DNA of 39,397 bases from Candidatus Neomarinimicrobiota bacterium (GCA_021734025.1 JAIPJS010000028.1:1-39397); one strand, 5' to 3'; numbered from the stretch's first letter, positions 16,688-27,166 are shown. The notes: generated by a model from the sequence alone, not told the origin. Numbers and translations: made by a program.

Positions 16688-17119
16688 ATGAAAATTGGCA
16701 TTGGATCGGATCACGCAGGGTATCGTTACAAAGAAATGATCAAATCCCATTTGATTGATTTAGGACATGAGGTCGTCGACTTTGGCACCGACTCCTCGGA
16801 GTCCGCGGACTATCCGGAATATATCCGGCCGGTCGCGGAAGCGGTCGCCGGCGAAGATATTGACCGGGGAATTGTCCTCGGTGGTTCCGGCAACGGAGAA
16901 GCTATCGTGGCAAATCGGGTAAAAGGTGTCCGGTGCACCCTCTGCTGGAATACGGAATCGGCCGAATTGGCGCGTCGGCACAACGACTCAAATGTACTTT
17001 CTATCGGGGAGCGAATGGTGACGAAAAAGGAGGCCCTGGAGATTGTCGACATCTGGCTCGAGACCGGCTTTGACGGCGGCCGACACGCCCGGCGGATTAA
17101 TCAGATAGACGCCGGTTAA
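16688..17119 (+). CDS. rpiB: Ribose-5-phosphate isomerase B (actinobacterial/mycobacterial subtype)
   Basis: This 143-residue enzyme interconverts ribose-5-phosphate and ribulose-5-phosphate in the pentose phosphate pathway. MKIGIGSDHAGYRYKEM is the conserved N-terminus with the phosphate-binding Asp8-His9. The active loop reads IVLGGSGNGEAIVANRVKGVRC: the cysteine used as base in E. coli RpiB is replaced by Gly65, and Glu71 aligns with the glutamate used as base in Mycobacterium tuberculosis RpiB. ATG 16688 is chosen over the upstream in-frame TTG at 16664 because GGAG lies just before it and the family starts at MKIGI. A short CCGGTT-A-AACCGG palindrome overlaps its stop codon. Confidence 0.93.
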   Translation: MKIGIGSDHAGYRYKEMIKSHLIDLGHEVVDFGTDSSESADYPEYIRPVAEAVAGEDIDRGIVLGGSGNGEAIVANRVKGVRCTLCWNTESAELARRHNDSNVLSIGERMVTKKEALEIVDIWLETGFDGGRHARRINQIDAG

Positions 17120-17158
17120 ACCGGAGTAACAAGAGGGTATTCGTCATGTATATCTTAT

Positions 17159-17178
17159 TGATAATGCAAGAATTATCA
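17159..17178 (+). other. AT-rich hairpin downstream of rpiB
   Basis: TGATAAT (17159-17165) and ATTATCA (17172-17178) form a perfect 7-base-pair stem with a GCAAGA loop, followed by TGACTTCTTTCTT. It could be a weak terminator for trpS-rpiB, but the stem is AT-rich and the T-run is interrupted. Confidence 0.25.
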
Positions 17179-17189
17179 TGACTTCTTTC

Positions 17190-17218
17190 TTGACTAAATC
17201 TGAAAAATTTGCTATTAA
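17190..17218 (+). promoter_or_regulatory. Promoter candidate for the nuo operon
   Basis: TTGACT (17190-17195), a 17-base spacer and TATTAA (17213-17218) form the best -35/-10 pair in the 333-base rpiB-nuoA spacer. It would give a leader of about 225 bases before nuoA. The spacer also holds a GTGTGG/CCACAC hairpin (17236-17254) and two GTAAA/TTTAC repeats. No small gene is visible in it. Confidence 0.4.
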
Positions 17219-17310
17219 TTATATTCTGATAAAAGGTGTGGTAAAATTCCACACTCCCTGAATTGAAAACATAGAAAAATTCAATATTTGGTTTGGATTT
17301 ATATACAAAT

Positions 17311-17410
17311 GTAAATAGTTTACCAAGGTGTAAAGATGGATTGGTTTACTGACGGAATTGTGACTTGCAGAGAATTGGGGTAAGACTGGTTTGGCGACTG
17401 TAAACTTTAC
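17311..17410. promoter_or_regulatory. Paired GTAAA-TTTAC inverted repeats upstream of nuoA
   Basis: Two inverted repeats share the same half-site: GTAAA-TAG-TTTAC (17311-17323) and GTAAA-C-TTTAC (17400-17410). They lie 89 bases apart, centre to centre about 88, between the likely promoter and nuoA. They could be sites of one dimeric regulator of complex I expression. Confidence 0.3.
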
Positions 17411-17452
17411 GATTTTTGACGAGTATGAACCTATCCTGGAAGGAGCTTTCGT

Positions 17453-17851
17453 TTGAATTCCGTCTCCTACCTTCCTTTTCTTGTCTATGTTATTGGTGTG
17501 GCCGTAGTCGTTGGTTTTATGGTTGGCGTTACCTATTTCTTTGGTGGCAGGCATAAAGATCGTGAAACGGATCTCCCGTTTGAGTCGGGGATTCAATCCA
17601 CCGGGAACGCCCGAATTCGATTCTCAGCTAAATTTTACCTGGTGGCCATGCTGTTCGTAATTTTTGATTTGGAAGTTGTGTTTATTTTCGCTTGGGCAAT
17701 CGCCGGGAAGGAACTGGGCTGGACGGGTTACGGGGCGCTCGCAGTGTTTATGGTTATTTTAGTGGCCGGATTGATTTACGAGTGGCGAATGGGAGCGCTG
17801 GACTGGAAAAGTACCGATCGAAAATACATGCGTCTGAAGGAGGTACAATAG
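17453..17851 (+). CDS. nuoA: NADH-quinone oxidoreductase subunit A
   Basis: This 132-residue membrane subunit of complex I has three helices: about 8-30, 62-85 and 90-110. The conserved loop [40 protein letters not shown] is present; its acidic and Asp-Leu-Glu residues belong to the proton-coupling region near the quinone site. The start is a TTG at 17453, fixed by AAGGAG (17440-17445) 7 bases upstream and by the absence of an ATG in the N-terminal region. It is the first gene of the nuo operon, preceded by a 333-base spacer with the probable promoter. nuoB follows after 4 bases. Confidence 0.93.
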   Translation: MNSVSYLPFLVYVIGVAVVVGFMVGVTYFFGGRHKDRETDLPFESGIQSTGNARIRFSAKFYLVAMLFVIFDLEVVFIFAWAIAGKELGWTGYGALAVFMVILVAGLIYEWRMGALDWKSTDRKYMRLKEVQ

Positions 17852-17855
17852 ATAT

Positions 17856-18497
17856 ATGCAGCGGTTAACAAAAAGTCCGGGAGCGTCGGGGCAGCCTTCA
17901 GAAGTGGCTGACCAATCTTTTGAGGAAACGGTCAAAGAAAATATGATTTTTTCCCGGCTACAGGACTTGTTGGCCTGGGGACGCCGGAATTCGATGTGGC
18001 CGTTTAATTTCGGACTTTCCTGCTGCTTTGTGGAGATGGCGACCAGTTTGACAAGCCGGTTCGATATTGCGCGGTTTGGCGCCGAGGTTATTCGAGGTAC
18101 TCCGCGTGAAGCCGATGTCATGGTTATCGCCGGAACCCCTTTCATTAAAATGGCGCCGGTCATCCGCCGTCTCTATGATCAAATGATGGAGCCGCGCTGG
18201 GTGATTTCTATGGGATCCTGTTCCAACTCGGGCGGGATGTATGATATTTACAGCGTGGTGCAGGGCGTTGATAAATTTATGCCGGTCGACTTATATGTCC
18301 CGGGTTGCCCGCCGCGACCGGAAACATTTATGCAGGGGCTCGTGATGTTGAGCGAGGCCGTCGGCAAAGAAAAGCGTCCACTGAGCTGGGTGGTTGGCCC
18401 ACAGGGCATCGAAAAGGCGGACAAGCCGTCCATGCGAGACCAGAAACGGGAAAAGCGCAGAGAGGCCACCGACCTGGCTACACCGGATCACGTATGA
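17856..18497 (+). CDS. nuoB: NADH-quinone oxidoreductase subunit B
   Basis: This 213-residue peripheral subunit carries the terminal 4Fe-4S cluster N2 that reduces quinone. The ligands are visible: the tandem cysteines in [12 protein letters not shown], one in [14 protein letters not shown] and one in [14 protein letters not shown] roughly 40-residue charged C-terminal extension ([11 protein letters not shown]) follows the conserved core and may be disordered. AAGGAGG (17837-17843) lies 12 bases before ATG 17856, overlapping the end of nuoA. A 71-base gap separates it from nuoCD, the longest in the operon; it is AT-rich without a convincing promoter. Confidence 0.96.
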   Translation: MQRLTKSPGASGQPSEVADQSFEETVKENMIFSRLQDLLAWGRRNSMWPFNFGLSCCFVEMATSLTSRFDIARFGAEVIRGTPREADVMVIAGTPFIKMAPVIRRLYDQMMEPRWVISMGSCSNSGGMYDIYSVVQGVDKFMPVDLYVPGCPPRPETFMQGLVMLSEAVGKEKRPLSWVVGPQGIEKADKPSMRDQKREKRREATDLATPDHV

Positions 18498-18568
18498 CAC
18501 TTTATATAATGAATATTTCGCTTATAACATCCTTATTAAAAAATTGCGCCTGAAAAGAATATCATCGA

Positions 18569-20317
18569 ATGAATGACCAATTACCAATCGGGGAGCAGCT
18601 GAAGCAGCAATTTGGTGAGGCTGTCCTTCAGGTACAGCCTACTAAAGACGATGTGCCAACTCTTTGGATTCAAAAAGAGAAGGTGCGGGATGTGTTGGGC
18701 TACCTGAAGAATGACGTTTCCCAGCCGTACAAGATGCTGTATGATTTAACCGCCATCGATGAAAGGGATCGGGAGAACCGTGAGGGGCAACCCGAAAGTC
18801 AATTTACTGTTTTATATCATCTGATTTCGTTCGACCGGAACGATGACGTCCGCATTAAAGTTCCGTTGCAGGAAGAATTTCCGAATCTCGATTCCATCTA
18901 TAATATCTGGCCGGCGTCTAACTGGTACGAACGCGAAGTGTACGATATGTTCGGTGTGACGTTCGATGGCCATCCCAACATGCGGCGAATTCTGATGCCG
19001 ACTACATGGGAGGGGCATCCGCTCCGGAAGGAACATCCAGCCCGGGCTACCGAAATGGGACAGTTCGAGCTGCCTGACTGGAAACAAGATCGTGAGCAGG
19101 AAGCCTCCCAGTTTAAACCCGAAGAATGGGGGATGCAGCGCGAGACGGATGAAGCCGATTTTATGTTCCTGAACCTCGGCCCGCAGCATCCTGGTACACA
19201 CGGCGTTTTGAGAATGATTTTACAACTGGATGGCGAACAGCTCGTCGACTCCGTGCCGGACATTGGTTATCACCACCGGGGTGCAGAAAAAATGGGCGAG
19301 CGTCAGTCCTGGCATACCTATATCCCGTATACCGATCGCATCGATTATCTTGGCGGGGTGATGAACAATTTCCCGTACGTCATGACCGTGGAGAAGATGC
19401 TGGGCATGGAAATTCCGGACAGAGCCAAAGTTATTCGCATTATGATGGCTGAGTTGTTCAGAATTGCGAGTCATCTGGTCTGGTACGGCACGTTTGCGCA
19501 GGACGTGGGAGCGCTTTCACCGGTGTTTTATATGTTTAACGATCGTGAGCGCATTCTGAAAATTGTGGAGGCCATTTGTGGCGACCGGATGCATCCCAAC
19601 TGGTTCCGTATTGGCGGTGTAGCCCAGGATCTGCCCGAAGGATGGAAGGAGATGGTTCAGGATTTCGTGAACTATATGCCGAAACGCCTGAAGGAATATG
19701 ATTCTCTAGTCATGAAAAACCGGATTTTTCAGGGGCGGACCAAAGATATCGGCGCTTACAATACTGAGGAAGCAATCGAGTGGGGGATTACCGGGCCCGG
19801 GTTACGTGCTACCGGGCTGGAATGGGACTGGCGGAAGAAGCGACCATATGGCGGATACGATCAGTTCGAGTTTGATATTCCGACCGCTACGAAAGGCGAT
19901 TGCTACGATCGCGGTGTGGTACGTGTTGAGGAAATGCGCCAAAGCCTGCGGATTATTCAGCAGTGTATCGACAATATGCCTGCAGGGGATTACAAAGCGG
20001 ATCATCCCCAGGCAACGCCACCGCGCAAAGAAAAAACTATGCACGACATCGAAACATTGATTAATCATTTCGTCAATGTCACATGGGGGCCGCGCGTTCC
20101 AGCGAGTGAAGCGATGGTGAGCGTGGAGGCTTCGAAGGGTGTGAACGGTTACTATTTAGTCAGTGATGACCACACGCGATCCTATCGGACGCGGATTCGC
20201 GTACCGAGTTTTCCGCACATCCAGATGGTCCCGGAGATCAGCCGGGGGCACACGGTGGCTGATTTGCTGGCTATTCTTGGAAGTGTTGATTTTGTGCTTG
20301 CCGATTTGGACAGATAA
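18569..20317 (+). CDS. nuoCD: NADH-quinone oxidoreductase fused subunits C and D
   Basis: This 582-residue fusion joins the 30-kDa (NuoC, about 1-185) and 49-kDa (NuoD, about 195-582) subunits that form the base of the complex I arm and the quinone cavity. The NuoC signature is [25 protein letters not shown] followed by [11 protein letters not shown]. NuoD begins [19 protein letters not shown], whose second histidine corresponds to the quinone-site histidine. [16 protein letters not shown] holds the matching tyrosine, and the chain ends [11 protein letters not shown]. No frameshift or internal start suggests separate C and D proteins. Fusion occurs in E. coli and several Bacteroidota. The ribosome site before ATG 18569 is weak. 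Confidence 0.96.
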   Translation: MNDQLPIGEQLKQQFGEAVLQVQPTKDDVPTLWIQKEKVRDVLGYLKNDVSQPYKMLYDLTAIDERDRENREGQPESQFTVLYHLISFDRNDDVRIKVPLQEEFPNLDSIYNIWPASNWYEREVYDMFGVTFDGHPNMRRILMPTTWEGHPLRKEHPARATEMGQFELPDWKQDREQEASQFKPEEWGMQRETDEADFMFLNLGPQHPGTHGVLRMILQLDGEQLVDSVPDIGYHHRGAEKMGERQSWHTYIPYTDRIDYLGGVMNNFPYVMTVEKMLGMEIPDRAKVIRIMMAELFRIASHLVWYGTFAQDVGALSPVFYMFNDRERILKIVEAICGDRMHPNWFRIGGVAQDLPEGWKEMVQDFVNYMPKRLKEYDSLVMKNRIFQGRTKDIGAYNTEEAIEWGITGPGLRATGLEWDWRKKRPYGGYDQFEFDIPTATKGDCYDRGVVRVEEMRQSLRIIQQCIDNMPAGDYKADHPQATPPRKEKTMHDIETLINHFVNVTWGPRVPASEAMVSVEASKGVNGYYLVSDDHTRSYRTRIRVPSFPHIQMVPEISRGHTVADLLAILGSVDFVLADLDR

Positions 20318-20345
20318 CTGAGGATTTAATACGAGAACGAGACAG

Positions 20346-20810
20346 ATGCTGAACCCGGAAGAGAAAAAAGAAATAGATGAAGAAATAGGGAAGATCCCTT
20401 ATAAGGAGAGTGCAGCCATCGACGCACTGAAGATCGTGCAGAACCATCGTGGCTGGGTTTCCGAAGAGGGATTGAATGATGTGGCCGATTATCTGGAAAT
20501 GTCGCCGGATTCGCTGGATAGCATAGCGACCTTCTACAATTTGATTTTTCGAAAACCCGTCGGCGAACATATTATCCGGATCTGTGACAGCGTGAGCTGT
20601 TATATCACTGGGTACAACGGTATTAAACAAGCAATTTCAGATCACCTGGGCATTGAACCGGGTGAAACCACTGAGGATAATAAATTTACGTTTCTGCCGA
20701 TCCAGTGTCTCGGTACCTGTGATCGCGCGCCGGCAATCATGGTGGATGATGATCTTCACCGGGATCTGACGCCGGCAAAAATTCCCGGGATTCTGGATCA
20801 GTATAAATAA
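20346..20810 (+). CDS. nuoE: NADH-quinone oxidoreductase subunit E
   Basis: This 154-residue 24-kDa subunit holds 2Fe-2S cluster N1a in the NADH-oxidising tip. Its thioredoxin-like fold carries four cysteine ligands: two in ICDSVSCYITG and two in QCLGTCDRAPAIMV. The N-terminal helical bundle (KEIDEEIGKIPYKESAAIDALKIVQNHRGW) and the YLEMSPDSLDSIATFYNLIF segment are typical. It lies 28 bases after nuoCD and 3 bases before nuoF, so nuoE and nuoF are probably translationally linked. Its length and ligands are normal, so it should be active. Confidence 0.95.
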   Translation: MLNPEEKKEIDEEIGKIPYKESAAIDALKIVQNHRGWVSEEGLNDVADYLEMSPDSLDSIATFYNLIFRKPVGEHIIRICDSVSCYITGYNGIKQAISDHLGIEPGETTEDNKFTFLPIQCLGTCDRAPAIMVDDDLHRDLTPAKIPGILDQYK

Positions 20811-20813
20811 GAG

Positions 20814-22097
20814 ATGAATATGGACAAGCCGCTCACACATTTTATCAGACCGGATAAAGGCCCCATGTCTCTGCAGGAGTATGAGCAGGCCGGAGGATAT
20901 AAAGCAGTTCGCAACACTCTGAAAGAGACCGATCCCGTTGATTTGCAGAACCACGTGAAGGAGGCGGGACTAAAGGGCCGTGGTGGCGCCGGATTCAACA
21001 CCGGACTGAAGTGGAGTTTTGTTCCCATGGGCGATGATGCCCCGACGCCGAAATACCTGGTGTGCAACGCCGATGAGATGGAGCCTGGCACATTTAAGGA
21101 TCGCGTGTTAATGGAGGACAGTCCCCACCTGTTGGTGGAGGGGATGATCCTGTCTGCCTACGCCATTCAGGCAACAAAATCATACATTTTTCTGCGGTGG
21201 GCCTACCGGGAATCGGAAAAGCAGCTTAAGAAGGCCATTGCGGAAGCGTACGAGGCTGGATATCTCGGGGAAAATATTCAGGGCTCCGGATACAATCTTG
21301 ATATGCATGTCCACATCAGCGCCGGCCGGTATATTTGCGGGGAGGAGACCGCGCTCCTGAACGCTCTGGAGGGCAAAAGGGCGAATCCGCGATCCAAGCC
21401 ACCATTCCCGCAGACCAGTGGGCTCTGGGGCAAGCCGACCATCGTTCAAAATGTGGAAACACTCTGCAACGTGCCGGGTATCGTAAATAACGGCGTGACC
21501 TGGTATAAAGATATCAGCAATAGTGAAGAGGACGGCGGAACGAAACTGTATGGTGTCAGTGGCAAGGTGAAAAACCCAGGACTCTGGGAACTGCCAATGG
21601 GGACCACCTCCAGAGAAATTATCGAAGAACACGCTGGTGGTATGCAGGATAGGCTTGAGCTGAAGGGCTTTCTGCCCGGTGGTGCATCCACCGATTTTAT
21701 GGTCCCGGATCACCTTGATGTTCCCATGGATTACGGGTCCGTCATGGAAATCGGAAGCCGGATGGGAACCGGAACCCTGATTATCCTGGATGATCAGACC
21801 TGTCCTGTTGGATTAATTGAAAATTTGGAACACTTCTTTGCGCAGGAATCCTGCGGATGGTGTACGCCGTGCCGCGATGGACTGCCCTGGACTGAAAAAA
21901 TTCTCCACGCTATCGAGACCGGCAAGGGACAGATGGAAGATCTGGACAAATTGTCCCATCATTCCAAATGGCTTGGCCCCGGTAAAACATTCTGCGCGCT
22001 GGCGCCCGGAGCCGTGGAGCCGCTGCAGAGCGGATTGAAATATTTTCGCGACGATTTCGAACGACACATTAAAGAACAACGGTGTCCCTGGAGTTAA
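20814..22097 (+). CDS. nuoF: NADH-quinone oxidoreductase subunit F
   Basis: This 427-residue 51-kDa subunit oxidises NADH with FMN and passes electrons to 4Fe-4S cluster N3. GLKGRGGAGFNTGLKWSF is the FMN/NADH-binding loop. AGRYICGEETALLNALEGKRANPRSKPPFP is the second nucleotide-binding signature. The cluster ligands lie in ESCGWCTPCRDG (three Cys) and KTFCALAPGA (fourth). Two in-frame ATGs open the gene (20814 and 20820); the first is used, and either gives a normal protein. It follows nuoE by 3 bases and precedes nuoG by 6, as expected for the tightly bound E-F-G electron-input module. Confidence 0.96.
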   Translation: MNMDKPLTHFIRPDKGPMSLQEYEQAGGYKAVRNTLKETDPVDLQNHVKEAGLKGRGGAGFNTGLKWSFVPMGDDAPTPKYLVCNADEMEPGTFKDRVLMEDSPHLLVEGMILSAYAIQATKSYIFLRWAYRESEKQLKKAIAEAYEAGYLGENIQGSGYNLDMHVHISAGRYICGEETALLNALEGKRANPRSKPPFPQTSGLWGKPTIVQNVETLCNVPGIVNNGVTWYKDISNSEEDGGTKLYGVSGKVKNPGLWELPMGTTSREIIEEHAGGMQDRLELKGFLPGGASTDFMVPDHLDVPMDYGSVMEIGSRMGTGTLIILDDQTCPVGLIENLEHFFAQESCGWCTPCRDGLPWTEKILHAIETGKGQMEDLDKLSHHSKWLGPGKTFCALAPGAVEPLQSGLKYFRDDFERHIKEQRCPWS

Positions 22098-22103
22098 TAT
22101 TTT

Positions 22104-24824
22104 ATGCCAACGATATATATAGACGACAAACCGTACGAAGTCAAAGATGGCAAAAACCTGCTTGAGGCGGCGCTGTCGCTGGGTAAGGATCTCCCGTATT
22201 TTTGCTGGCATCCCGAATTGGGATCAGTCGGAGCCTGCCGCCAGTGTGCCGTCGTCCAGTTCCAGGATGAGAATGATAAGCAGGGGCGCCTGGTGATGGC
22301 GTGTATGACACCGGCTTCAGACGGGACACGAATCTCAATTAAACATCCCGAAGCTACCCAGTTCCGTGAGAATGTTATTGAGTGGCTGATGGTCAACCAT
22401 CCGCACGATTGTCCGGTGTGTGACGAAGGCGGTGAATGTCACCTCCAGGATATGACGGTGATGAGCGGACACAATTACCGTGACTTTCGCTTCAATAAAC
22501 GGACACACCGCAATCAGGATCTGGGGCCGTTTATCAATCACGAGATGAACCGCTGCATCGCCTGCTACCGCTGTGTACGCTACTATCGCGATTACGCCGG
22601 CGGCGATGATCTGCAGGCGTTTGCTACGCATGATCACGTCTACTTCGGGCGCCATGAAGACGGTGTGCTGGAGAATGAATTTAGCGGGAATCTGGTTGAA
22701 GTTTGCCCCACCGGGGTATTCACCGACAAGACTTTAAAGCGGCATTATACCCGGAAATGGGATCTGCAGTCCGCACCGTCCGTATGTAACCATTGTGGCC
22801 TGGGATGCAATACAATCGCCGGGGAGCGCTACGGTACGTTACGGCGAATCCTGAATAGATATAACGGCTCGGTTAACGGATATTTTCTGTGTGATCGCGG
22901 ACGGTTTGGATATGAGTTCGTGAATAATGAAGAACGGGTTAAGTCGCCACTGGTGAAAGACCGGGATTCCGGGGAAATGGTGGATGTGTCCGGTGAGCAG
23001 GTGGCGGACGTCATTGCGAATCTCTGCACGGACAAGCACAGCGTCATTGGGATCGGATCGCCCAGAGCTTCTCTGGAATCCAATTTTGCCCTGCGCACCC
23101 TGGTGGGATCAAATACCTATTTTTCGGGTATGACGCAAAACGAAACCGAAATGGTGAATCTTTCCAGGGCTATCCTGGAAAACGGCCCGGCACGATCCGC
23201 TTCTCTGAAAGATGTTGAAGATGCGGATGCCGTATTGGTGTTGGGAGAGGATCTGACCAACACGGCGCCGATGCTGGCTCTGGCGGTCCGGCAAGCAGTG
23301 AAAAATAAGCCGCTGGAAAAGGCGCAGCAGGCCGGCATCCCGGAATGGCATGATAGCGCTGTCCGGGAGCTGGTGCAGGACGAACACGGCCCGTTGTTCC
23401 TGGCGACACCCACCAATACGAAATTGGATGATATTGCCACAGAAAAATACAATGGCGCACCTCAGGACCTCGCACGATTCGGATATGCAATAGCGGCCTA
23501 TCTTGCCGAAGAAGCACCAAAAGTTGACGGCTTATCTTCCGATGATGAAAACATGGCAAAGCGCGTTGCGCAAACATTGAAAGATGCGGATCATCCGGTG
23601 ATTATTTCCGGGACGAGCTTATTGAATGAAGCCCTCCTGAAATCCGCCGCAAATGTGGCGTGGGCGTTGTGTGAATCCGGAGTGAATGCTGATCTCAGTC
23701 TGACGGTACCCGATGCAAACAGCATGGGTGTGAGTTTTCTGAACGGAAAGGGATTGGAAGAAGCATTCGAAGCCGCACGATCAAACAAGGTGAGAACGGC
23801 GATAATTCTGGAGAGCGACCTGTACAGGAAGGCATCTGAACAGGAATTGAATGTTTTCTTTGATCAGGTGGATAATGTGGTGGTTATTGACCATCTGGAA
23901 ACCGAAACTACCAGGAAAGCCACGATACTGCTCCCGGCCGGAACCTTTGCCGATAGTGACGGCACCTTTATTAATAACGAAGGTCGGGCCCAGCGGTTTT
24001 TCCAGGTCTTTGAGGATGAAAAAGCTACCCAGGAATCCTGGCGCTGGCTGACTTCAGTCTTGGCGCGGGGCAAAGATACGGACGTCTCCGAATGGAATAC
24101 GCTTGACGGTGTTTTCAATGCCATGGCCAAAAGTGTCGCCACATTCGATAACGATCTGAGGGTAGCACCGGACTCGAAATTCCGGATTCATGGCCAAAAA
24201 ATTCCCCGGTCATCGTATCGCTACAGCGGCCGGACGGCCATGAAAGCCGACGTAGATATCCACGAGCACAAACCACCGGAAGATCCGGACTCACCGCTGA
24301 GCTTTTCCATGGAGGGGTATTCCGGGAAACAGCCGTCTGGATTAACATCATACTTCTGGTCGCCGGGATGGAATTCCGTGCAGTCCACTAATAAATATTT
24401 GAACGAAGTCGGCGGCGAAATGCGTGGTGGCGATCCGGGTATCAGGCTGATCGTACCGAACACGAAAAGAGAAGTGAAATACTACACAGATATACCGGAA
24501 GCATTTGCACCGAGAGAAAACGAATGGTACGGAATTCCACTCCATCATATCTTTGGAAGTGAGGAGTTAAGTGCCAAGGCGCACGGTGTGGCCAAGCGAA
24601 TTCCGGACGCTTACGTGGCCATGAACCCTGCCAGCGCCGAAAAACTCGGTCTGCAGATGGAGAGTAAAGTAACCGTCAAAAATGAAGACGGGAAATTCAC
24701 TCTGCCCATTACGCTGCACGAAAATCTCCCTGATGGCGTCATCGGTCTGCCGGTCGGATTGTCAGAACTACAAGGATTACAATTACCGAACTGGACGAAA
24801 ATCCACGGAGTGTCCGGATCATGA
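22104..24824 (+). CDS. nuoG: NADH-quinone oxidoreductase subunit G
   Basis: This 906-residue 75-kDa subunit relays electrons through several iron-sulfur clusters. The N-terminal ferredoxin domain binds N1b ([17 protein letters not shown] and MACM). Next comes the His/Cys cluster N5 ([14 protein letters not shown]), then N4 (CIACYRC and VCPTG). A further [14 protein letters not shown] motif with a later Cys in YFLCDRGR provides all four ligands of the extra N7 cluster found in E. coli and Thermus. Residues about 280-700 form the molybdopterin-oxidoreductase-like domain without cofactor function, and the C-terminus (about 800-900) has the dinucleotide-binding barrel fold. The stop overlaps nuoH (ATGA). 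Confidence 0.95.
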   Translation: MPTIYIDDKPYEVKDGKNLLEAALSLGKDLPYFCWHPELGSVGACRQCAVVQFQDENDKQGRLVMACMTPASDGTRISIKHPEATQFRENVIEWLMVNHPHDCPVCDEGGECHLQDMTVMSGHNYRDFRFNKRTHRNQDLGPFINHEMNRCIACYRCVRYYRDYAGGDDLQAFATHDHVYFGRHEDGVLENEFSGNLVEVCPTGVFTDKTLKRHYTRKWDLQSAPSVCNHCGLGCNTIAGERYGTLRRILNRYNGSVNGYFLCDRGRFGYEFVNNEERVKSPLVKDRDSGEMVDVSGEQVADVIANLCTDKHSVIGIGSPRASLESNFALRTLVGSNTYFSGMTQNETEMVNLSRAILENGPARSASLKDVEDADAVLVLGEDLTNTAPMLALAVRQAVKNKPLEKAQQAGIPEWHDSAVRELVQDEHGPLFLATPTNTKLDDIATEKYNGAPQDLARFGYAIAAYLAEEAPKVDGLSSDDENMAKRVAQTLKDADHPVIISGTSLLNEALLKSAANVAWALCESGVNADLSLTVPDANSMGVSFLNGKGLEEAFEAARSNKVRTAIILESDLYRKASEQELNVFFDQVDNVVVIDHLETETTRKATILLPAGTFADSDGTFINNEGRAQRFFQVFEDEKATQESWRWLTSVLARGKDTDVSEWNTLDGVFNAMAKSVATFDNDLRVAPDSKFRIHGQKIPRSSYRYSGRTAMKADVDIHEHKPPEDPDSPLSFSMEGYSGKQPSGLTSYFWSPGWNSVQSTNKYLNEVGGEMRGGDPGIRLIVPNTKREVKYYTDIPEAFAPRENEWYGIPLHHIFGSEELSAKAHGVAKRIPDAYVAMNPASAEKLGLQMESKVTVKNEDGKFTLPITLHENLPDGVIGLPVGLSELQGLQLPNWTKIHGVSGS

Positions 24825-25774
24825 TCACCTCGAATCATACTGTACTTGCCGCACTTGGAATTCTGCTTGGCGTATTCACCATTGCGCCGGGGCTGATCTG
24901 GCTGGAACGCCGTCTGCTGGCGCTCTGGCAGGATCGTTACGGCCCGAATCGTACAGGGCCATTTGGTATTCTCCAGGTGGTGGCAGATATGATCAAAATT
25001 TTTACCAAGGAAGACTGGATTCCGCCGTTCGCCGACAAGCCGGTGTTTATCATTGCACCCATGGTGATTATGTTCAGCACGCTGATGTCGTTCGCCGTTG
25101 TGCCGGTTGGACCGAATATCGGCATTATCGATATGAATATCGGACTGCTGTTCTTTCTGGCTATGTCATCCATGGGAGCTTACAGTGTCGTACTTGGCGG
25201 GTGGTCGTCCAATAACAAATATTCGCTGCTCGGCGGTCTCCGGGGTGCAGCCCAGATGATCAGCTATGAAGTCTTTATGGGGCTGTCGCTGCTGGGCGTC
25301 GTACTAATGTCCGGTTCTTTTAACCTGCGCGAAATTGTTTTGGCGCAGGAGGGGATGTGGAACGTCATTCCGCAATTCTTCGGATTTTGTATCTTTTTAC
25401 TTGCGGGATTGGCGGAGTCACATCGGCTGCCGCTGGATATCCCGGAAGCGGAATCTGAGATTATCGCCGGTTTCCACTCGGAATACTCCGGGATGAAATT
25501 CGGCATGTTTTTCGTCGGAGAGTACATTGGCGTTACGCTGGTCTCGGCCATGATCGCTACGCTGTTTTTTGGCGGTTGGCTCGGACCCTGGTTTCCACCC
25601 ATAGTTTGGATGCTGATTAAGACATTCGCATTTATCTGCTTTTTCATTCTGCTGCGCGCATCGTTGCCCAGACCCCGCTACGACCAACTGTTGTCGTATG
25701 GCTGGAAGGTGATGCTGCCATTGGCAATCGCCAATCTGATGGTCACCGGCGCCATTGTGATAGCAATCGGATAA
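24821..25774 (+). CDS. nuoH: NADH-quinone oxidoreductase subunit H
   Basis: This 317-residue inner-membrane subunit forms the entry to the quinone channel and the first part of the proton path. It has about eight predicted helices. The family motifs [39 protein letters not shown] near the N-terminus and [42 protein letters not shown] in the middle contain the conserved glutamates facing the quinone cavity. [21 protein letters not shown] is the usual C-terminal signature. ATG 24821 overlaps the nuoG stop by four bases, so translation is coupled. It is slightly shorter than E. coli NuoH but complete. Confidence 0.96.
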   Translation: MITSNHTVLAALGILLGVFTIAPGLIWLERRLLALWQDRYGPNRTGPFGILQVVADMIKIFTKEDWIPPFADKPVFIIAPMVIMFSTLMSFAVVPVGPNIGIIDMNIGLLFFLAMSSMGAYSVVLGGWSSNNKYSLLGGLRGAAQMISYEVFMGLSLLGVVLMSGSFNLREIVLAQEGMWNVIPQFFGFCIFLLAGLAESHRLPLDIPEAESEIIAGFHSEYSGMKFGMFFVGEYIGVTLVSAMIATLFFGGWLGPWFPPIVWMLIKTFAFICFFILLRASLPRPRYDQLLSYGWKVMLPLAIANLMVTGAIVIAIG

Positions 25775-25791
25775 TAACGAGGTTTATATAT

Positions 25792-26307
25792 ATGTTTAGC
25801 GTACTGCGAAGTATTTGGATTGTTTTTAAGCACATGTTCCGGAAGCGGGAGACTGTGCAGTATCCGGACGAAAAGCCGGATCTTTCGCCGCGATACCGGG
25901 GCCGGATTATCCTGTCCAGAGATCCCGACGGCGGTGAGCGCTGTGTTGGGTGTTATCTCTGCGCCGTAGCGTGCCCGGTAGACTGTATTTCGTTGCAGTC
26001 GACGGAAGACGAAAACGGTCGGCGCTACCCGGAATTCTTTCGGATCAACTTTTCGCGGTGCATCTATTGTGGCTATTGCGAGGACGCCTGCCCGACCTAC
26101 GCAATACAGCTCACGCCGGACTTCGAGATGGTAGAGTACGACCGGAACAACCTGGTCTACGAGAAGGAAGACCTGCTCATCTCCGGTGAAGGGAAGTATC
26201 CGGGATATCACTATTATAAGGTCGCTGGGCTGGAAATTGGCGGCAAGGGCAAGGGTGAAGCCGAGAACGAAGAAGAGCCTGTTGATATACACACATTAAT
26301 GCCATAG
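25792..26307 (+). CDS. nuoI: NADH-quinone oxidoreductase subunit I
   Basis: This 171-residue ferredoxin-like subunit carries two 4Fe-4S clusters (N6a and N6b) that feed cluster N2. The two ligand sets are [18 protein letters not shown] and [16 protein letters not shown], each with the CxxCxxCxxxCP pattern. An N-terminal amphipathic region ([23 protein letters not shown]) lies on the membrane arm. The Glu/Lys-rich C-terminal tail beyond about residue 135 is variable in the family. A GAGG site lies upstream of ATG 25792, 17 bases after nuoH. Confidence 0.96.
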   Translation: MFSVLRSIWIVFKHMFRKRETVQYPDEKPDLSPRYRGRIILSRDPDGGERCVGCYLCAVACPVDCISLQSTEDENGRRYPEFFRINFSRCIYCGYCEDACPTYAIQLTPDFEMVEYDRNNLVYEKEDLLISGEGKYPGYHYYKVAGLEIGGKGKGEAENEEEPVDIHTLMP

Positions 26308-26326
26308 GGACAAACACGAGTCTATC

Positions 26327-26818
26327 ATGACCGCAGTATTTTACATCGCCGGGACAGTCGCAATTATCGCATCATTGATGGTGATCACCCGGACAAATGC
26401 CGTCCATGCACTTTTATATATGATCGTCTCGCTGTTCGGCGCGGCCATTGTCTTTTATTCCATCGGCGCGCCATTTGTCGCGGCGCTGGAAGTCATAGTC
26501 TATGCCGGTGCGATTATGGTGTTATTTATCTTTGTCATTATGATGCTCAACCTGGGAAAGAAGTCAGAAGAACAAGAACGGCAATGGCTTGAGCCAAAGA
26601 TGTGGATCGGTCCTGTAATCCTGGCTGTTATACTTGGCGCTGAGTTCGTCTATATGGTGAGTACCGGTCATGTAACGCCGATGGGATCCACGGCAGTTGA
26701 GCCCAAAGAAGTGGGCATCAGTATGTTTACCACATATATGTTCGGTGTGGAACTGGCAGGCATGCTGCTGCTGGCCGGACTTGTCGGCGCATATCATCTC
26801 GGTAAAAAAGCGCGGTAA
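26327..26818 (+). CDS. nuoJ: NADH-quinone oxidoreductase subunit J
   Basis: This 163-residue membrane subunit has five predicted helices. Its third helix, PFVAALEVIVYAGAIMVLFIFVIMMLNL, contains the pi-bulge segment with conserved Glu and Tyr that links quinone reduction to proton pumping. The N-terminal NAVHALLYMIVSLFGAAIVF helix is also typical. A short non-conserved loop (GKKSEEQERQWLEPK) precedes the last two helices. It lies 19 bases after nuoI, and nuoK follows after 38 bases. The length is near that of other bacterial NuoJ proteins. Confidence 0.95.
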   Translation: MTAVFYIAGTVAIIASLMVITRTNAVHALLYMIVSLFGAAIVFYSIGAPFVAALEVIVYAGAIMVLFIFVIMMLNLGKKSEEQERQWLEPKMWIGPVILAVILGAEFVYMVSTGHVTPMGSTAVEPKEVGISMFTTYMFGVELAGMLLLAGLVGAYHLGKKAR

Positions 26819-26856
26819 CGGGAATTTAAACGCACGAGGATGAGAAAAACAATTTT

Positions 26857-27165
26857 ATGGCAATGATTCCCATGGAACACGGACTGATGCTGGCCGGCAT
26901 CCTTTTTTCCATTGGATTGGTCGGGCTGCTGGTTCGGCGCAATATCATCTTTATGTTGATCTCAATCGAGATCATGCTGAATGCCGCCGGGATGGCTTTC
27001 GTTGTGGCTGGCGCACAGTGGATGCAGCCGGACGGACAGGTCATGTTTATGTTTATTCTGGCAACAGCTGCCGCGGAAGTAGCAGTCGGCCTGGCGCTGC
27101 TGCTTCAGCTCTACGAGAAATTCAAAACACTTGACGTTGACGCCGCAAGCAATCTGAGAGGTTGA
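26857..27165 (+). CDS. nuoK: NADH-quinone oxidoreductase subunit K
   Basis: This 102-residue, three-helix membrane subunit is the MrpC-like part of the proton-pumping arm. [38 protein letters not shown] contains the conserved Glu of helix 2, and a second acidic residue lies in helix 3 ([21 protein letters not shown]). Two starts are possible: ATG 26857 or ATG 26863, the latter giving the common MIPMEH opening; neither has a well-spaced ribosome site (GAGGATGAG lies farther upstream). Its stop TGA overlaps an ATG-TGC context directly before the GTG start of nuoL. Confidence 0.95.
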   Translation: MAMIPMEHGLMLAGILFSIGLVGLLVRRNIIFMLISIEIMLNAAGMAFVVAGAQWMQPDGQVMFMFILATAAAEVAVGLALLLQLYEKFKTLDVDAASNLRG

Positions 27166-27166
27166 T

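Noticed and set aside
17112-17124. Terminator at the rpiB stop codon (CCGGTT-A-AACCGG)
   Set aside because: The loop would be too tight for a 6-base-pair stem and no T-run follows.
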